A stretch of DNA of 64,000 nt from Voacanga thouarsii (lineage: Eukaryota > Streptophyta > Magnoliopsida > Gentianales > Apocynaceae): contig JANUWF010001165.1 of assembly GCA_026120185.1 (NCBI GenBank), forward strand, positions 3,100,001 to 3,164,000, read 5' to 3'. How positions within the stretch are numbered: position 1 is the stretch's first letter; each line of letters starts with the position of its first letter. A model generated the notes under the pieces. It saw only the letters and a list, made by a program, of their open reading frames with translations, ran no database searches and had not been told where the DNA came from. Position numbers and translations under genes: made by a program. Shown here one piece after another: positions 1 to 11,300 of the stretch.

Positions 1-129
1 CTAGTTGCTAAATAAGGTTTTTGCAATGAGACAAAAAAGCTGTTGCTAGTAATGGATTTGAGACAGGAAATAGTATGACCAGTGTCAAGTCAAAGTTCAG
101 AATAGTGACAGGATAGAGACAATGAGGAA

Positions 130-410
130 TAATTTTTCGAATAACAAATAATTAGAAATATAATTACACCATCTCTAATTCATCGCTATATTTGCAGTGG
201 TTTAGTGACGGTGTCCTGCCGTCACAAACTGTAGCTAAACTTAGGGGGGGAACCCTACTGTCGCTAAATGCTTGCACGATTAGCTACAGTGTTGTGATGG
301 CTTACGCTAAATCGTAGCTAATTGGCAAATTTTTAAACGACGACATTTTCAAGCTAAAATAAGTTGTTCCCGTAGCTAAACCATCGCTAATTTGTTTCCC
401 TATTACAAGA
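130..410. repeat. CACTA subterminal repeat cluster
   Basis: Short motifs of the form GTAGCTAAA, TCGCTAAA and TTAGCTACAG recur in both orientations, near 228, 260, 282, 308, 314, 374 and 384. A 7-bp inverted repeat GTGACGG/CCGTCAC (205-211 and 219-225) forms a small hairpin. Dense direct and inverted copies of a roughly 10-bp motif close to the element end are typical of CACTA elements, where the regulatory transposon protein binds. That role is inferred from the family. Confidence 0.6.
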
Positions 411-812
411 CCCATTTTTTTTAACCCCTGAACCAAATATAAAAAAAAATATACCACACAAATTTAAATTTACACTAAAATTTAATTTTGATTTCATTAA
501 AATATAGCATAATAAACAATAATCTCAATAATGGAAAATACACTTATTCAACATAAATATAAAAAATGAAGTAAATGTAATGTACAAAATAATGTCTATA
601 ATAAAATCCTACGCTATGAGAGCAGTGGCGCCAGCTAAAGGAGGTGGAGTTATAGAAGGAGGACGAGAGTATCTCGAAGGATAGGAATCTGGTGGTGGAA
701 TAAAGTTGCCATCTGTCTCGTCTGCCTCATTATCCTCCTGAATCGGTTAGAACAATGGAAGCTCTATCCCAAGCTTCTCTGACATCATGGACATAAATCT
801 ACCAATTTGATA

Positions 813-1870
813 CTACATCTGATTGACCTTCTTGTTGAAATCCTTCTTCAACTCATCTCTCATTGCATGTACCCTCTCCTCAACCCTCCCCTCTACTATG
901 TCCTCCATCTCAGCGAGGTGTACATGATGTGGACAGCAAGGAACCCTGGTCGAGCTGCTATCTAACACACGAAGCCTCGAAACCCAGTCTATACACATGT
1001 CTTTAATTGTACCCACCTACCGCCTTGAGAAACAGTGCCCTATCGTCTGCGACAACTAAAGACGTAACATTAGTAGAAGATGCGGAAGATGCCTGAGTAA
1101 GACGCTCCCTTTTAGCTGGCACATCCTCCTGAAATAAAATTTGAAGTCAGTTCAATTGTACAAAAAGTGTAAATAATTGGAAATTATTTTAAAGTATTGA
1201 ATTTATAAATCATTACTAGTATCTTGCAAGAGCACTCGCTGACATGCTGTCCCTGTCTCTCCCCACCCTGAAATATGTACAGCCTCTTGTACCACTTGAT
1301 GTGGCTGAAGCCATCACCCATTTTATATCACTACAATTAAAAATTTAATTCATAAAAAAGTGTCCCAAAAATTGAAAAAGCACATTAAAATTACAAAATG
1401 TGTAATGTTTTAAGTAATTTACCATATGCTCCTCATGGACTGTAAATGAGACTGAACCTCCAGTATGAGTGGTGGTGCCTTGGCCCCAGTTCCTCTAAGC
1501 AATGGAGGAGATCCGTTGAAACTTCTATATGCTCCAGCACTACTATATCGCCTCCCAATACCGAGATTCGATCTATGAAGGAGTCTAGCCAGCCAGGGTT
1601 GTCCTCTGTAGCCTCAATAGGGTGTCAGAAAAGCGAGTCCGGCACTTATACTCCTAGTTGATCAAGATCTTAGCACTATGCTCATTGGCCCAAGGAAATA
1701 GTTTCTACAAACAATATTAATTTATATATCGAGGCTGTTATGTTAACACAATTCCTTAAAAACATATATGAAGTAAAAAAAAAAAAATAGAACAATATAT
1801 ATAATAGTTAGTAACTTACCCTAAACTCCTCAAACCAGACTTTCTTCATGCTCATTAGGACATCAGCATA
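813..1870 (-). pseudogene. Transposase_24 (Ptta/En/Spm)-like protein remnant
   Basis: Minus-strand translation between 1870 and 1420 gives fragments such as KKVWFEEFR, AKILINQEYKCRTRFSDTL and HTGGSVSF. These match in order the plant probable transposase family (Transposase_24) that accompanies TNP2 in CACTA elements. Splice-donor-like GTAAG follows the EEFR segment (about 1822) and a GTAAAT follows the VHEEHM segment (about 1420). The distal piece (1016-813) is a charged helix rich in EE, KK and R, as expected for the coiled C-terminus. Several in-frame stops break it. The family call rests on a few short motifs, so confidence is moderate. Confidence 0.55.
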
Positions 1871-2555
1871 CATCGTGTACAATTTATCGAAGTACCACTA
1901 GAATATGGATGTGATCTCCTATACACATTTGTCAGAACAAGCAAATATTCGGTGGTCAAACAAGTGAAACAACAATTGGAACATGTCATACACAAAATAT
2001 GAAAATGAAACGAATTAGTAGCAAAAGACTTATTTAATACTAAAAATAACATAATGCAAAACAATTTTAGTTCACATAAATAAAGAAAAAAAAGAAAAGA
2101 ACATATAAATCAAATGCTATTAAATTGAGAAGTAAATACTCATAAAGTAATAATATATGTGAATATTTGTCACCCGTCCGCTCATGGTATAATCAATGGT
2201 TGGGGATCCTGTGCCCATGATCCAGTATGATGTGATGCTGAAGAAGATGGAACTATAGGGGAATCGCTGTCCTGCTCAAAGAGTGGTATCCGAAGAGCTG
2301 GTGGTGGTGGTGGCGTTCGGTCCCGTGACTGAGTACACTATGAGTAATCAGTAGGCAACTGCTCTCTCCAGTAGACATATCTACATAGAGGAAAAAACAT
2401 TGTTACAATGATATATTTCGGTATAAAGAAGTTCCAAAAATTATGACATCGTTCTTTGTCAGTGTAATAAGTAAATAAGATGATAAAAAAACCTATTATA
2501 AAAGATAGATTGTTGCCAGGTTATACTATTCGCTTGTGTTATTTTCTGAAATGAA

Positions 2556-3259
2556 CTACTCCGAATCAACTTCTATCTCATAATCTATCTCCCAATTACC
2601 CTCATCATTATCCTTATTATGGTCTCGATCCCAATCTACTATCTCTTCCCAAACATCCAACATCTCGTTTATGCCTTCCATGTGTGTTAAGGGCCTAAGA
2701 TCGACCACCAAAGCTATTGTCATTGTAGCATTGTCATCATTTTCTTCTTGATAAGCCCTATCAACAATAGGTGCATCAAACACATGTTGAGCTTTTATTT
2801 TGAAAATTTCCATCCATTCAGATTTTTATCTTTTAGTTGAAGGATATATAGCATAGTATACTTGATGTGCTTGCTGGACTAATACAAAAGGGTCATATTT
2901 AGGATACAACCTCTTATGGTTAATATGAACTAAATTATATTGAGGGTGTACCCTCAATCCCTGATTTGGTGTAAGGCCAAACCAATCACACTTGAAAAGC
3001 ACAACTTTCTAGATTAGATGACCAGGAAATTGAGGTTCATTAACCTTCTTTAAGACTCCAAAATAATCAACACCATGCTCATTCTCGACGCTTTTAACAC
3101 AAACTCCGTGGTTGGCACTTTTTCTATGTTTTGTCTGGTCACTCGTGCAAAATCTATAACCATTAATAACGTATCTTTGGAATGATTTCACCTCTCTCGC
3201 AGTTCCCATAAAAGGTTTTACTAACATATGTTTGTTACTCCATGGGTTGGGTCACGCAC
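2556..3259 (-). pseudogene. DUF4216 region of CACTA transposase polyprotein
   Basis: The exon begins after a clear acceptor (TTTCTTGTAG, ending at 3260) with VRDPTHGVTN, then a short frameshift, then KSFQRYVINGYRF, SANHGVCVKS, YFGVLKKVNEPQFPG, VVLFKCDWFGL and YDPFVLVQQAHQVYYA. That order of motifs (NGYRF, NSGV-like, DYYGVL-like, LFKCDW, then QA.QV.Y) defines DUF4216, which follows DUF4218 in TNP2-type CACTA proteins. An acidic tail rich in D and E ends at 2556. A TAG near 3009 stands where Trp is expected (TGG to TAG), and another stop lies near 2820, so the gene is dead. The specific function of DUF4216 is not established. Confidence 0.8.
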
Positions 3260-3362
3260 CTACAAGAAAGCCAGGCTTTCATAAGTTCATGTCCGATATA
3301 TAGATGTAGAAGTCATTACATAATCATACACTCACAGACATTTGAAACCTATAAGTACTTAC
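3260..3362 (-). other. intron between DUF4218-like and DUF4216 exons
   Basis: On the minus strand the exon ends with FAGWFKNY, followed by donor GTAAGT at 3362-3357. The acceptor, preceded by a T-rich tract, ends AG at 3260. Splicing joins NY to VRDPTHGVTN in frame, and WFK..VRDP is the expected continuous family motif. The intron is 103 nt. Confidence 0.7.
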
Positions 3363-3743
3363 ATAATTTTTGAACCATCCAGCAAACTGGTTCTCGATCA
3401 TTCTCTCCATTTCCAACTCAATAACACCTATGTGATGGGATCACAATAAAGCAGTAAAAATTCTAATATATGGCTACACCTCATCACAATTTAACAAAAT
3501 GTAATTTGTGGCTACATTGAATTCCTTAGATGTCAGGAATTGAGTTTGTATCCTCCCTAAGGCCCTTCCTATAATATTGCAGATTCAAAGCAAAGATTGT
3601 TCACGGACGTGATCATTTATTTTCTCTTCATTATGTGCAACATGTGTATGTCTTGTTTGAACATGCGGCTCAAAGTAGTAGGAAAAGAACGTTGATGCTT
3701 TCTTCGACTAGATATGCATTACAAATTAATCCTTCCTACCCTA
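3363..3743 (-). pseudogene. CACTA TNP2 transposase, DUF4218 C-terminal exon
   Basis: Minus-strand pieces read NAYLVEES, then after a frameshift YYFEPHVQTRHTHVAHN, then GRIQTQFLTSKEFNVATNYILLNC and a stop where the family has a residue before PYI, then ENQFAGWFK. This is the conserved C-terminal part of TNP2/DUF4218 proteins. The exon continues upstream on the other side of COP1: 17199-17161 supplies the residues ending KVKNKARV. COP1 entered here, duplicating CCCTA. A one-base gain next to the insertion site and at least two stops are visible. Confidence 0.8.
3739..3743. repeat. COP1 target-site duplication, left copy
   Basis: CCCTA directly precedes the COP1 5' LTR. The identical CCCTA at 17156-17160 directly follows the 3' LTR. 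Removing one copy and the element rejoins the CACTA exon. Confidence 0.9.
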
Positions 3744-5462
3744 TGTTAGCGTTGTGCCCTAGAAGCAATCACTTATACATTGTATATGACACATTTTATT
3801 TTAATAAAAGGCATTATTTATCTTACAGTTTCTTTTGTTTACTTTTAAGTAATATAACTGCTCGATAAAGTCCCTAGTACAACACTGTGTTAAGAAAATC
3901 ATGATAGAGATCATGATATGAGATTCCTACTACACTGTATAGTATTAGTACTTAAATAGTCTCTAGTCGTAGTATTAATAAGATAGGACATCATTAATAC
4001 GTTAAGACTAGCATGTGTTAGACTTCCTGATTTGATCAGGTAGTGGTTCTCATATCTATGAGTATTGAGATACTCAAAGTTAACACATAGATGCTTGTTA
4101 ATGGAACAAGTTCATTAGATGACCTAGCTTTGAGATAATCACATGGATAACTATTTAGTGCCAGTGATATAATCTCAATATAGCAAACGTGCAAGTATTC
4201 TTAGACTTGAGATCACCAAGGTACTTTGTTTGCTGAGCATTGTACTTTGATTTCAATCTTCGAAACTTAATTGAGGGCCGCCTATGGGATGGATATTGGG
4301 TACATTATGAGGTAAACGAAAGTAGTTGAGAGGGTCAGTAAAAGATTCACCACTCCTAATAGTAGGGGCGAATATCTCACGGCCACTTGTAGGAATTACT
4401 ACTCGAGAAGTCTTTGGCTAAGGCATATGTGTATTGGAAATAGTTCCAATTGGTACACATCTAGAGTAGTGGGTTCCTGGTACAAGTACTATTATATTTG
4501 GGCCAGAATTAATTTTGAAGAGAGTTGGCACTAATTCCGTACTCCAAACTGAATGAGATATTGTATGGTGGAAGGAGTTAATTACACCGAAGTTTGTTAT
4601 TGAAGGGTTCATGTCAATCCATTTGACTTCCTGGACTCTTGGGTGGTCATGATGTGCTGCTAGATACCACTTATGATATGGGAATATGGGTTTATTAATT
4701 GATGAATAAATAAACCAATCCTGATTAAATAGGATTAATTCTAATTAATTATGGATTATTAATCTCAAAGACGTTTGGATTAAATCATGTTCTCCACCAA
4801 TTAACTGGGAAATCTAATAAGTCACACACAATAGAGGATTATATACTCAAGATGTTATTTGATAACATAATGGGGTTAATTGAGAGGAAGAGAAGGAGTT
4901 GTGGTCAAATTATAATTTATTATAATTTATGATCCAAATTGTAATTGTGAGAACTTAATGTTTCCAATTACAATTAGGGGATTCTAATTGTTTTAGAATT
5001 CCAGATTTGCAGTGGATTATGTGACATATAATAGGATATGCATGAAACCCTAATTAGTTAGGGTAATTCGCACGAAAAAACAACAGACACAAAGCCTCTT
5101 CTCTTCTATCTCTCTCTCATTCTTTTTTTGAAGAAGAATAGCATTAGCCACTATCTTTTTATGCTAGCACAGGAAATTTTAGTGCTTGAGTATTTCCCTG
5201 TGTAGATTACTGTTAGAGATAATCACATACTGTGATTATAGTGGTTAGATGTTCAACTCTTGTGAAGTTGGATAAAAAGGATTGTTGGATCGCCCCTCGA
5301 CTTGAAGAAGAAAATTTTGTTGTTCGGACGATCAAGCAAAGGTAAAAAGCTGTTACCTTTATTATTTTATGTCTTGTTTTCCACACATAGGCAGGTCTTA
5401 GGATGGTATCTCTTTTTATTTTTTGCTGCACCATATAGGATACGAGCCTGAGATACCTAATA
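3744..5462 (+). repeat. COP1 5' LTR
   Basis: The repeat starts TGTTAG and aligns along its length with 15435-17155. Near its 3' end it carries a CT-rich leader-like stretch (about 5095-5130). It ends CCTAATA, where the 3' copy ends CCCAACA, so its terminal CA has mutated to TA. Confidence 0.9.
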
Positions 5463-5463
5463 G

Positions 5464-5480
5464 TGGTATTAGAGACAGGT
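5464..5480 (+). other. COP1 primer-binding site (initiator Met tRNA type)
   Basis: TGGTATTAGAGACAGGT starts one base after the LTR. It is a mutated version of the TGGTATCAGAGC.. site common to plant copia elements, complementary to the 3' end of initiator Met tRNA. Confidence 0.8.
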
Positions 5481-7373
5481 TATGTGTAGTCTACGGACAT
5501 TATTTTGGCATGAAAAACTATTTTCATGTATTTGTGTTTGTCCTTGTTCACTGTGAAAATCGCGAGTCGAAATTGTTTCGAGCTTTGTGGGTTGGGTCCA
5601 TAGTATAATATGATTGCATAAAAGTCACAGCATATTTCGAAAGATGCTTTCTTTATGTGCTAAAAATTTTCTGCAGAAAAACGTTTTCTTGCAACATGGT
5701 TGTTGCCTTCTATTTCATCTTAATTTTCTGTTTTAGTTTTGTTTAAACTAATAAATTGGTTGTTGTTTTGAGCCTCAAAATAGAAAATTCTACTGAGAAT
5801 TGTTCTCACTGATCTGTTGCAGAAGATTAGGGCACCGAAACTATTTTTGGAAATTTTTTCTGAAAAATCGCCGCCACTTCCCGACTACAGCTGGCGTCGG
5901 CTCTGGCCTCTAAACCAGCGCCGGTTCTATGCTATTTCACGAATGTTCAGAAGTCATTTTTGAAAGGAATTTTTTCTTAAAATCAGAACATAGGCGTGCG
6001 CCAGCTCTGGCTTCCAAACTAGCGCTGGTTCTACTTTGTTTTGCACGATCTAGCTATTTAAAAAAAAAAATTCCTAGAATAGAATTTTGAAAGGGTCAAA
6101 TCTCATTTGATGAGAGGCGGTAAAATAAAAATTTTTCCACGGGGGCACTGCCCCCTGACCCCTGCCCGCTGACCGGCCAGGGGGACTGCCGTTTTCATTG
6201 CCGGAGACGGGACCCAAAAGCATTTTCTCAAAATTAGTTTTGAGACAAACAATTTTATTTTTCAAAATAGTGATTTTGAAAATTTAAAATTAATGTGTTT
6301 TTCTAAAATATTGATTTTAGAATTTGTTTTATTTTTACAGAATAATGATTTTGGAATAATAAAAGTTATATGTTTATTTTGTTTAAGCATAATTAATGTC
6401 ATGGTGGATGGTTATGGACTAAAACCAATTATATCTTTTCATGCATTTTACAGTTTTGGTTTTTTATGAAATAGGGCTTGCCTGTCCTGCCTTCTCTAGA
6501 ATTCTTGTGTAATTCTCTTCTCATCTAACTCCCCTCGGATGTAACTCGACGTTTTCTCTCTTTAGGAAATTATGTAATTAGTTACATAGGTTAGATAGGA
6601 GTAGAATTATTCTATTCTAGAGATGGCAACCAAAACAAGGTGAGAAGATAAGACCTTCTACTTAAATCATGCATGAACACATAGGGTTAACTATATTAAT
6701 TTCTTTTATGGCTCAAAGAAATTAATTTAGGAAAAGTCAATAGCCATACCACGTAATCGCTTTATTACCATGATTATCAATTATGTGATTTATTGATTTT
6801 TATGCATGTCATTCAATGAAATCACTAAAAGGAACAAATCCCTCAATCAATATTAAATCCAATTCCTTTCGTTAATATAGTAAGAATGAGAGTCCTTTTT
6901 TGAGACAAGGTTGTTGGGCAAGCCCAAGCCTACTTGACATTGGGCATGTTCAAGCTAGGGAGTTAAATTCCTGATTAATGGGTCGGGTTTAACTAAATTC
7001 TTTATCCCAATTGGGCAAACTTAAGCATAAAGAAATTTAGAGAAAAGATTAGGGTAGCCCAAAAGGCTTTAAGATTAAAAGTTGTTAATTACCCAATGAT
7101 CTGGTAGTTATATATGATGTAATTGGTATTGGATACCTACCAATGAACTTAAGGATGGCTTGTTGGGCAAACCCAAGGTTATTCTTGAGGAATTTGGATA
7201 CCGGTCCATTAAGAAAGCTTCTAACGGGCTTTCCCAAATCAATAGTAGGGGTAATTGGTTTGAGTAAAATAGTGGAGTAAAAATGCGTTTAATTAAAGTC
7301 CTAATTATTTGCATATGATGTGCATATACAAGTAGCTAATGATCTCTATCTTTACATCTAGGTCACTTGCATC
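5481..7373 (+). other. COP1 untranslated leader
   Basis: A 1.9-kb noncoding leader lies between primer site and gag, with no convincing ORF. It contains two imperfect copies of a segment with GGCTCTGGC...CCAGCGCCGGTTCTA (about 5888-5934 and 6001-6035), a GC-rich hairpin block (6138-6191), and then AT-rich sequence up to the gag start. Confidence 0.6.
6138..6191 (+). repeat. GC-rich hairpin block in COP1 leader
   Basis: GGGGGCA and TGCCCCC (6141-6155) form a perfect inverted repeat with a one-base spacer. A second C-run (6151-6155) can pair with the G-run at about 6180-6184. It stands out in an otherwise AT-rich leader. A role in RNA packaging or translation is only a guess. Confidence 0.5.
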
Positions 7374-8383
7374 ATGTCAACAAACTTAAATTTACATAGC
7401 ATCTTGGAAACCAACAAGTTAATCGAATCAAATTATTTCGACTGGTATAGAAATTTGAGAATCATTCTCAAATCAGAAAAGTTGCTCTACGTGCTAGATG
7501 ATCCTATTCCACCACCACCAGCTCAAGATGCTTATGGTGATGAGCATGCTATCCACAAGAGGCACAAAAAGGATAGTGATACAACATCATGTATTATGTT
7601 GGCACCTATGACTCACGAGTTGCAAAAACAGCATGAACATATGGATGCTCAATCGATTATACTACATCTTCAAGAGCTGTTTGATACCCAAGCCAGAACT
7701 GAGAGATATGAGATCTCAAAGCAGCTATTTCATTGTAAAATGGCAAAGGGTTCTTCTGCGGCCACTTATGGGCTGAAGATGCTGGGCTTGATAGAGAAGC
7801 TTAGATCTCTCGGGTTTGCAATAGATCATGACTTAAGTGTTGACTTAATTTTACAATCTTTGTCTAATAGTTTCTTACAATTTGTGATTAACTATTAGAT
7901 GAACAAGATTGTGTCTAACATTCCTGAGTTGATCAATCTTCTCAAACCTACGGCGTCCTCCATGAAGAAGGATTCTAATGTAGTTTTAATGGTAGAATCT
8001 TCCACTTCTAAGAAGAAAGTTCAAAAGAAAAAGAAGAAGGCTCCTGTGAAGCCTAAAGGAGGTGTGAACAAGAAGGACACAGTTACCAAGGGCCTATGCC
8101 ATCATTGTGGGAAGATGGGCTACTGGAGGTGCAACTGCAAAGCCTACTTGGAGACCATTAAGGACAAAAAGCAGAAGGAGAAGCTTACAAGCACTTCTAC
8201 TTCTACTCCGGGTATATTTATGATTGAGATAAATACTGCTTGTAGAAATGAGATATGGGTATTAGATACCGGATGTGGATCTCATTTGTGCAATAACTTG
8301 TAGGGACTAAAGAGTAATAGAAGGCTAGAGAAAGGAGATGTGGACCTACGTACTACAAATGGGGTAAAGGTTGCTGCATTGGC
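7374..8383 (+). pseudogene. COP1 gag and protease (broken)
   Basis: ATG at 7374 begins MSTNLNLHSILETNKL, a copia gag start, followed by YFDWYRNLRIIL and the gag fold through about residue 174, where TAG (7896-7898) interrupts. The same frame continues with NKIVSNIPELINLL, a Lys-rich basic segment and the zinc knuckle CHHCGKMGYWRCNC, in which the family His is Tyr (CAC to TAC). The protease active site follows as WVLDTGCGSHLC, with its DTG intact. A TAG at 8301-8303 breaks the frame again. The reading stops at the solo-LTR insertion after VAALA and resumes beyond it with VGTYELN. Confidence 0.88.
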
Positions 8384-11300
8384 TATAACACCCTGCTACC
8401 TAGGCCCGCCAGGGTCGGGGATGTTGCCCCGTCCGAAGGACAAGGGGTCTTTATAACTACGTCACACAAATAAAATAGCGGAATAAAAATGATACTTTAA
8501 CTTAAAATTTATTACAACCTAAGAATAAATCAAAGAATACCATAAACAAATCCATAATAAAATTTATCCACTCTCATCTCCCAAAAGCATTACACAAAAT
8601 AAATTTATCAGAAAGTCTTCCAAGGTAAACAATATCTAGCTACTCATCTCTACAGCAGGATCGACCTAAAATCTTGGTAAAATGGTGGTGAGACAGAAAT
8701 TTTAGTAAGTTCGTGTGTGCTTTGAGTGTCCAGTGGAAATAGTTGGTGAATGCAAAGTATAAAACCGTTATAAGAGAACACTGGCAAGCAATAAACATTA
8801 GTGAAAATCAAGAGTGGTGTTTTAGCTTTTCCAACCATACATAATCAATAAAATCAACCACTCAAAAAGGTGGTCATGGGTAACCACACGTTGGGCCCCA
8901 TAACTGGTCAAAATGCCGACACTTTGTGCAGACTGACAAAAAATAGGTGATCGACCTACTGGGTAAGATACTCCTCCTTCTCTATACCCAAACAACAACT
9001 GGGTGTCCATTCCAGTAAAACACAGTCACTTGATTGAAAAATAAACTGCTAGCTCGGACTGGCACGACCTATTGGACTGACATCTTATTCGGGAAGGACT
9101 CACCCTTCAGAGGTGGCCACCTACTGAGAGACTTACCCTAATCCTTCAAAGACTAGCCCTAGCCATCCACCCTTATTGAATACTCAACGTAACATATCCC
9201 ACTTGGGAGAAAAATGAACAAACACAGTTTCACGTGAAAATGGCAATTAAGGGTTTCCAAAGTCTTTGTCAAAATCTGTTTTAGAAAGAGTTTTAAGTTT
9301 GAGTAAATCTACTCATTGATTTTCAAATAATTCAATTGACTGAAATAAGAAAGAAGTCAATCCTCAATTGCCTTTACAAAACTGAGTGTCCATGCATTCT
9401 ACATTTGGCTTGCCATAATAAACATTTTACATCAACTAGGTTTTATGCAGGAGTTTACCTGATTCTTGCTCACAATAAAAGGTCTCTAACAGCTGACCTA
9501 ACCCCGCATGGGCAAATACAAACCACAATCAAACTCAAGCCAAAATTCACTTTCTCAATTTAAAACAACTCAACTTACTACTACCATGATCCTAGTGTCC
9601 CAAGCTTTAAGGCCAAACAATAAATAAATAGGTTTATAAGCTAAGCCTAATTTGATATTTAAAATAATTAATGTTTTGGGAAATAAGTACTAATAAGTTG
9701 AAGGTTTAAATCTTGCTAATCTAAATTTATAGTTTAATTGGTGAAGAGTCTTAGGCATTAGGTAAAATAATAATTTATTAATAATTAATTGTTTAAAAAT
9801 AATATCTAGCTAAAATTTAGTTGAAAATAAATTTTAATGGGTCTTGATTGGAAGATAATAAATAGACTTTAACAGGTTTTGATTAAAAGGTAATAATTAA
9901 AATTTTAATAATAAATATTTTATTTATTATGATTATTTTCATAAAGGCTTTAGTTGATTTTATCATTTTATATAATATCTATATATTTTATTCCTTGAAT
10001 AAAAGCTACCATTTATTTGACTAAAATATCCTTTTAATAATTCAAATCTACTTCATAGGGTTTTTCAAATTTTTTAGAAAAATCATATTATTAAATATTT
10101 TATTAATGAAATAAAAATTAGCTTAGGAACAACTAGATCATGATCATATTTCTATTGCTAACCACAATCAAGAACATATACTACCCTTCAATTCATCAAA
10201 TCATCCAAATCATGCATATAAGCATAGACCAAATTTATCAAGACATGATCTAACCTCTACTAGTACAAATATAATCATGGCTTCAATAATCCAACATGAA
10301 TATAAATCATATTCACCAAAGGTGATATAATCTCTAGCATACTTGATCACAAATACTACTTATGACATGGAGACATGTATTAAACCCTAAAACACCATAC
10401 AATCAACCAAGATAATCCATTCATGCATAAATCCCATCTCCAACATATTCATACATATATTCATGCTTCACTCCCAACTCATCACAACAATATATACTCA
10501 ACCCTATTCATGATTCATCTTCTATCAACATCATCCTAGAGACATGAATCTAGAATTTAAAAGAAGGGTTAAAAAGGCTTACTTGATTAATGAATACCTT
10601 GAAGGAGTTTTGAATGGATCTCAGCTCCTAGATGTCTAAATCAATCTAAAGAAGATGAAGGAAGCATGTCCATGGTTGATGAAATCATTCGGCCAAGAGA
10701 GAGGGAGTGTTCGGTCACGAGAGAAAGAGAGAGGGAGAGAGAGAGAGAGAGAGAAGAGAAGAAGAAAGTCCATTAGCATGCTTAAACACATATATGTTCA
10801 TTAGAGATTGAAGATTAGCGAAGATGAAGTTGATTGAATAAACTTACCTTGAAGGTGTTCTTGAGCCTTCACAAAATTTCTGGTTTTTTATCCAAAAGTG
10901 CGAGTTGGATTTTGGAGTTTGATGTTAAAAATGGTATGGATGGACTCATGGTAGTGTATAGATGAAATCTGAAATTTTTAGAAGAGGTTTGAAGTGATTT
11001 GGAGAGGTTTTCTTGGTGTGCTATGTGTTCTTGAAGGTTGAAGAGAATTGAGAGCTTTTGGATTGGAGGCTGCCGAATTTCTGAAGGGATTAGGGTTGGC
11101 CGACTATTTGTAGGGTTTTGGTAGATGATTTTCTGGTTTGGAAGGGAAAAGGAAAGGATAGTTGTTGAAATCCTTAAAGAATATTTTTGGGAAGCAAATT
11201 TGGAAACTAAATATAACAAGAATATCTTTGTTTATTGGAGAGCTTTTGGGAAGCTGCCATGGCCGATTGCTTGTGCAGTATTTCGGCTGGATAAGGGCTT

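Larger units (their letters stand above)
1..3743 (-). mobile_element. CACTA (En/Spm) transposon, 3' portion
   Basis: This is the 3' third of a degraded CACTA DNA transposon read on the minus strand. In transcription order it carries the tail of the TNP2/DUF4218 transposase exon (3743-3363), an intron, a DUF4216 region (3259-2556), a proline-rich stretch (about 2330-2170), a Transposase_24-like region (1870-1215), a coiled tail (1016-813) and subterminal repeats (410-130). Positions 421-800 are AT-rich and hold nothing I recognise. The terminal inverted repeat is not seen and probably lies left of base 1. The rest of the element continues at 17156-17243 and 49891-52193, beyond two retrotransposon insertions. 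Stops and frameshifts throughout make it inactive. Confidence 0.85.

Noticed and set aside
4418..5608. Small frames in the COP1 LTRs
   Set aside because: They are not conserved between the two LTR copies and lack features.
6074..6265. 63-residue minus-strand frame over the GC-rich block in the COP1 leader
   Set aside because: It is antisense to the element and explained by the GC-rich hairpin. No protein motif.
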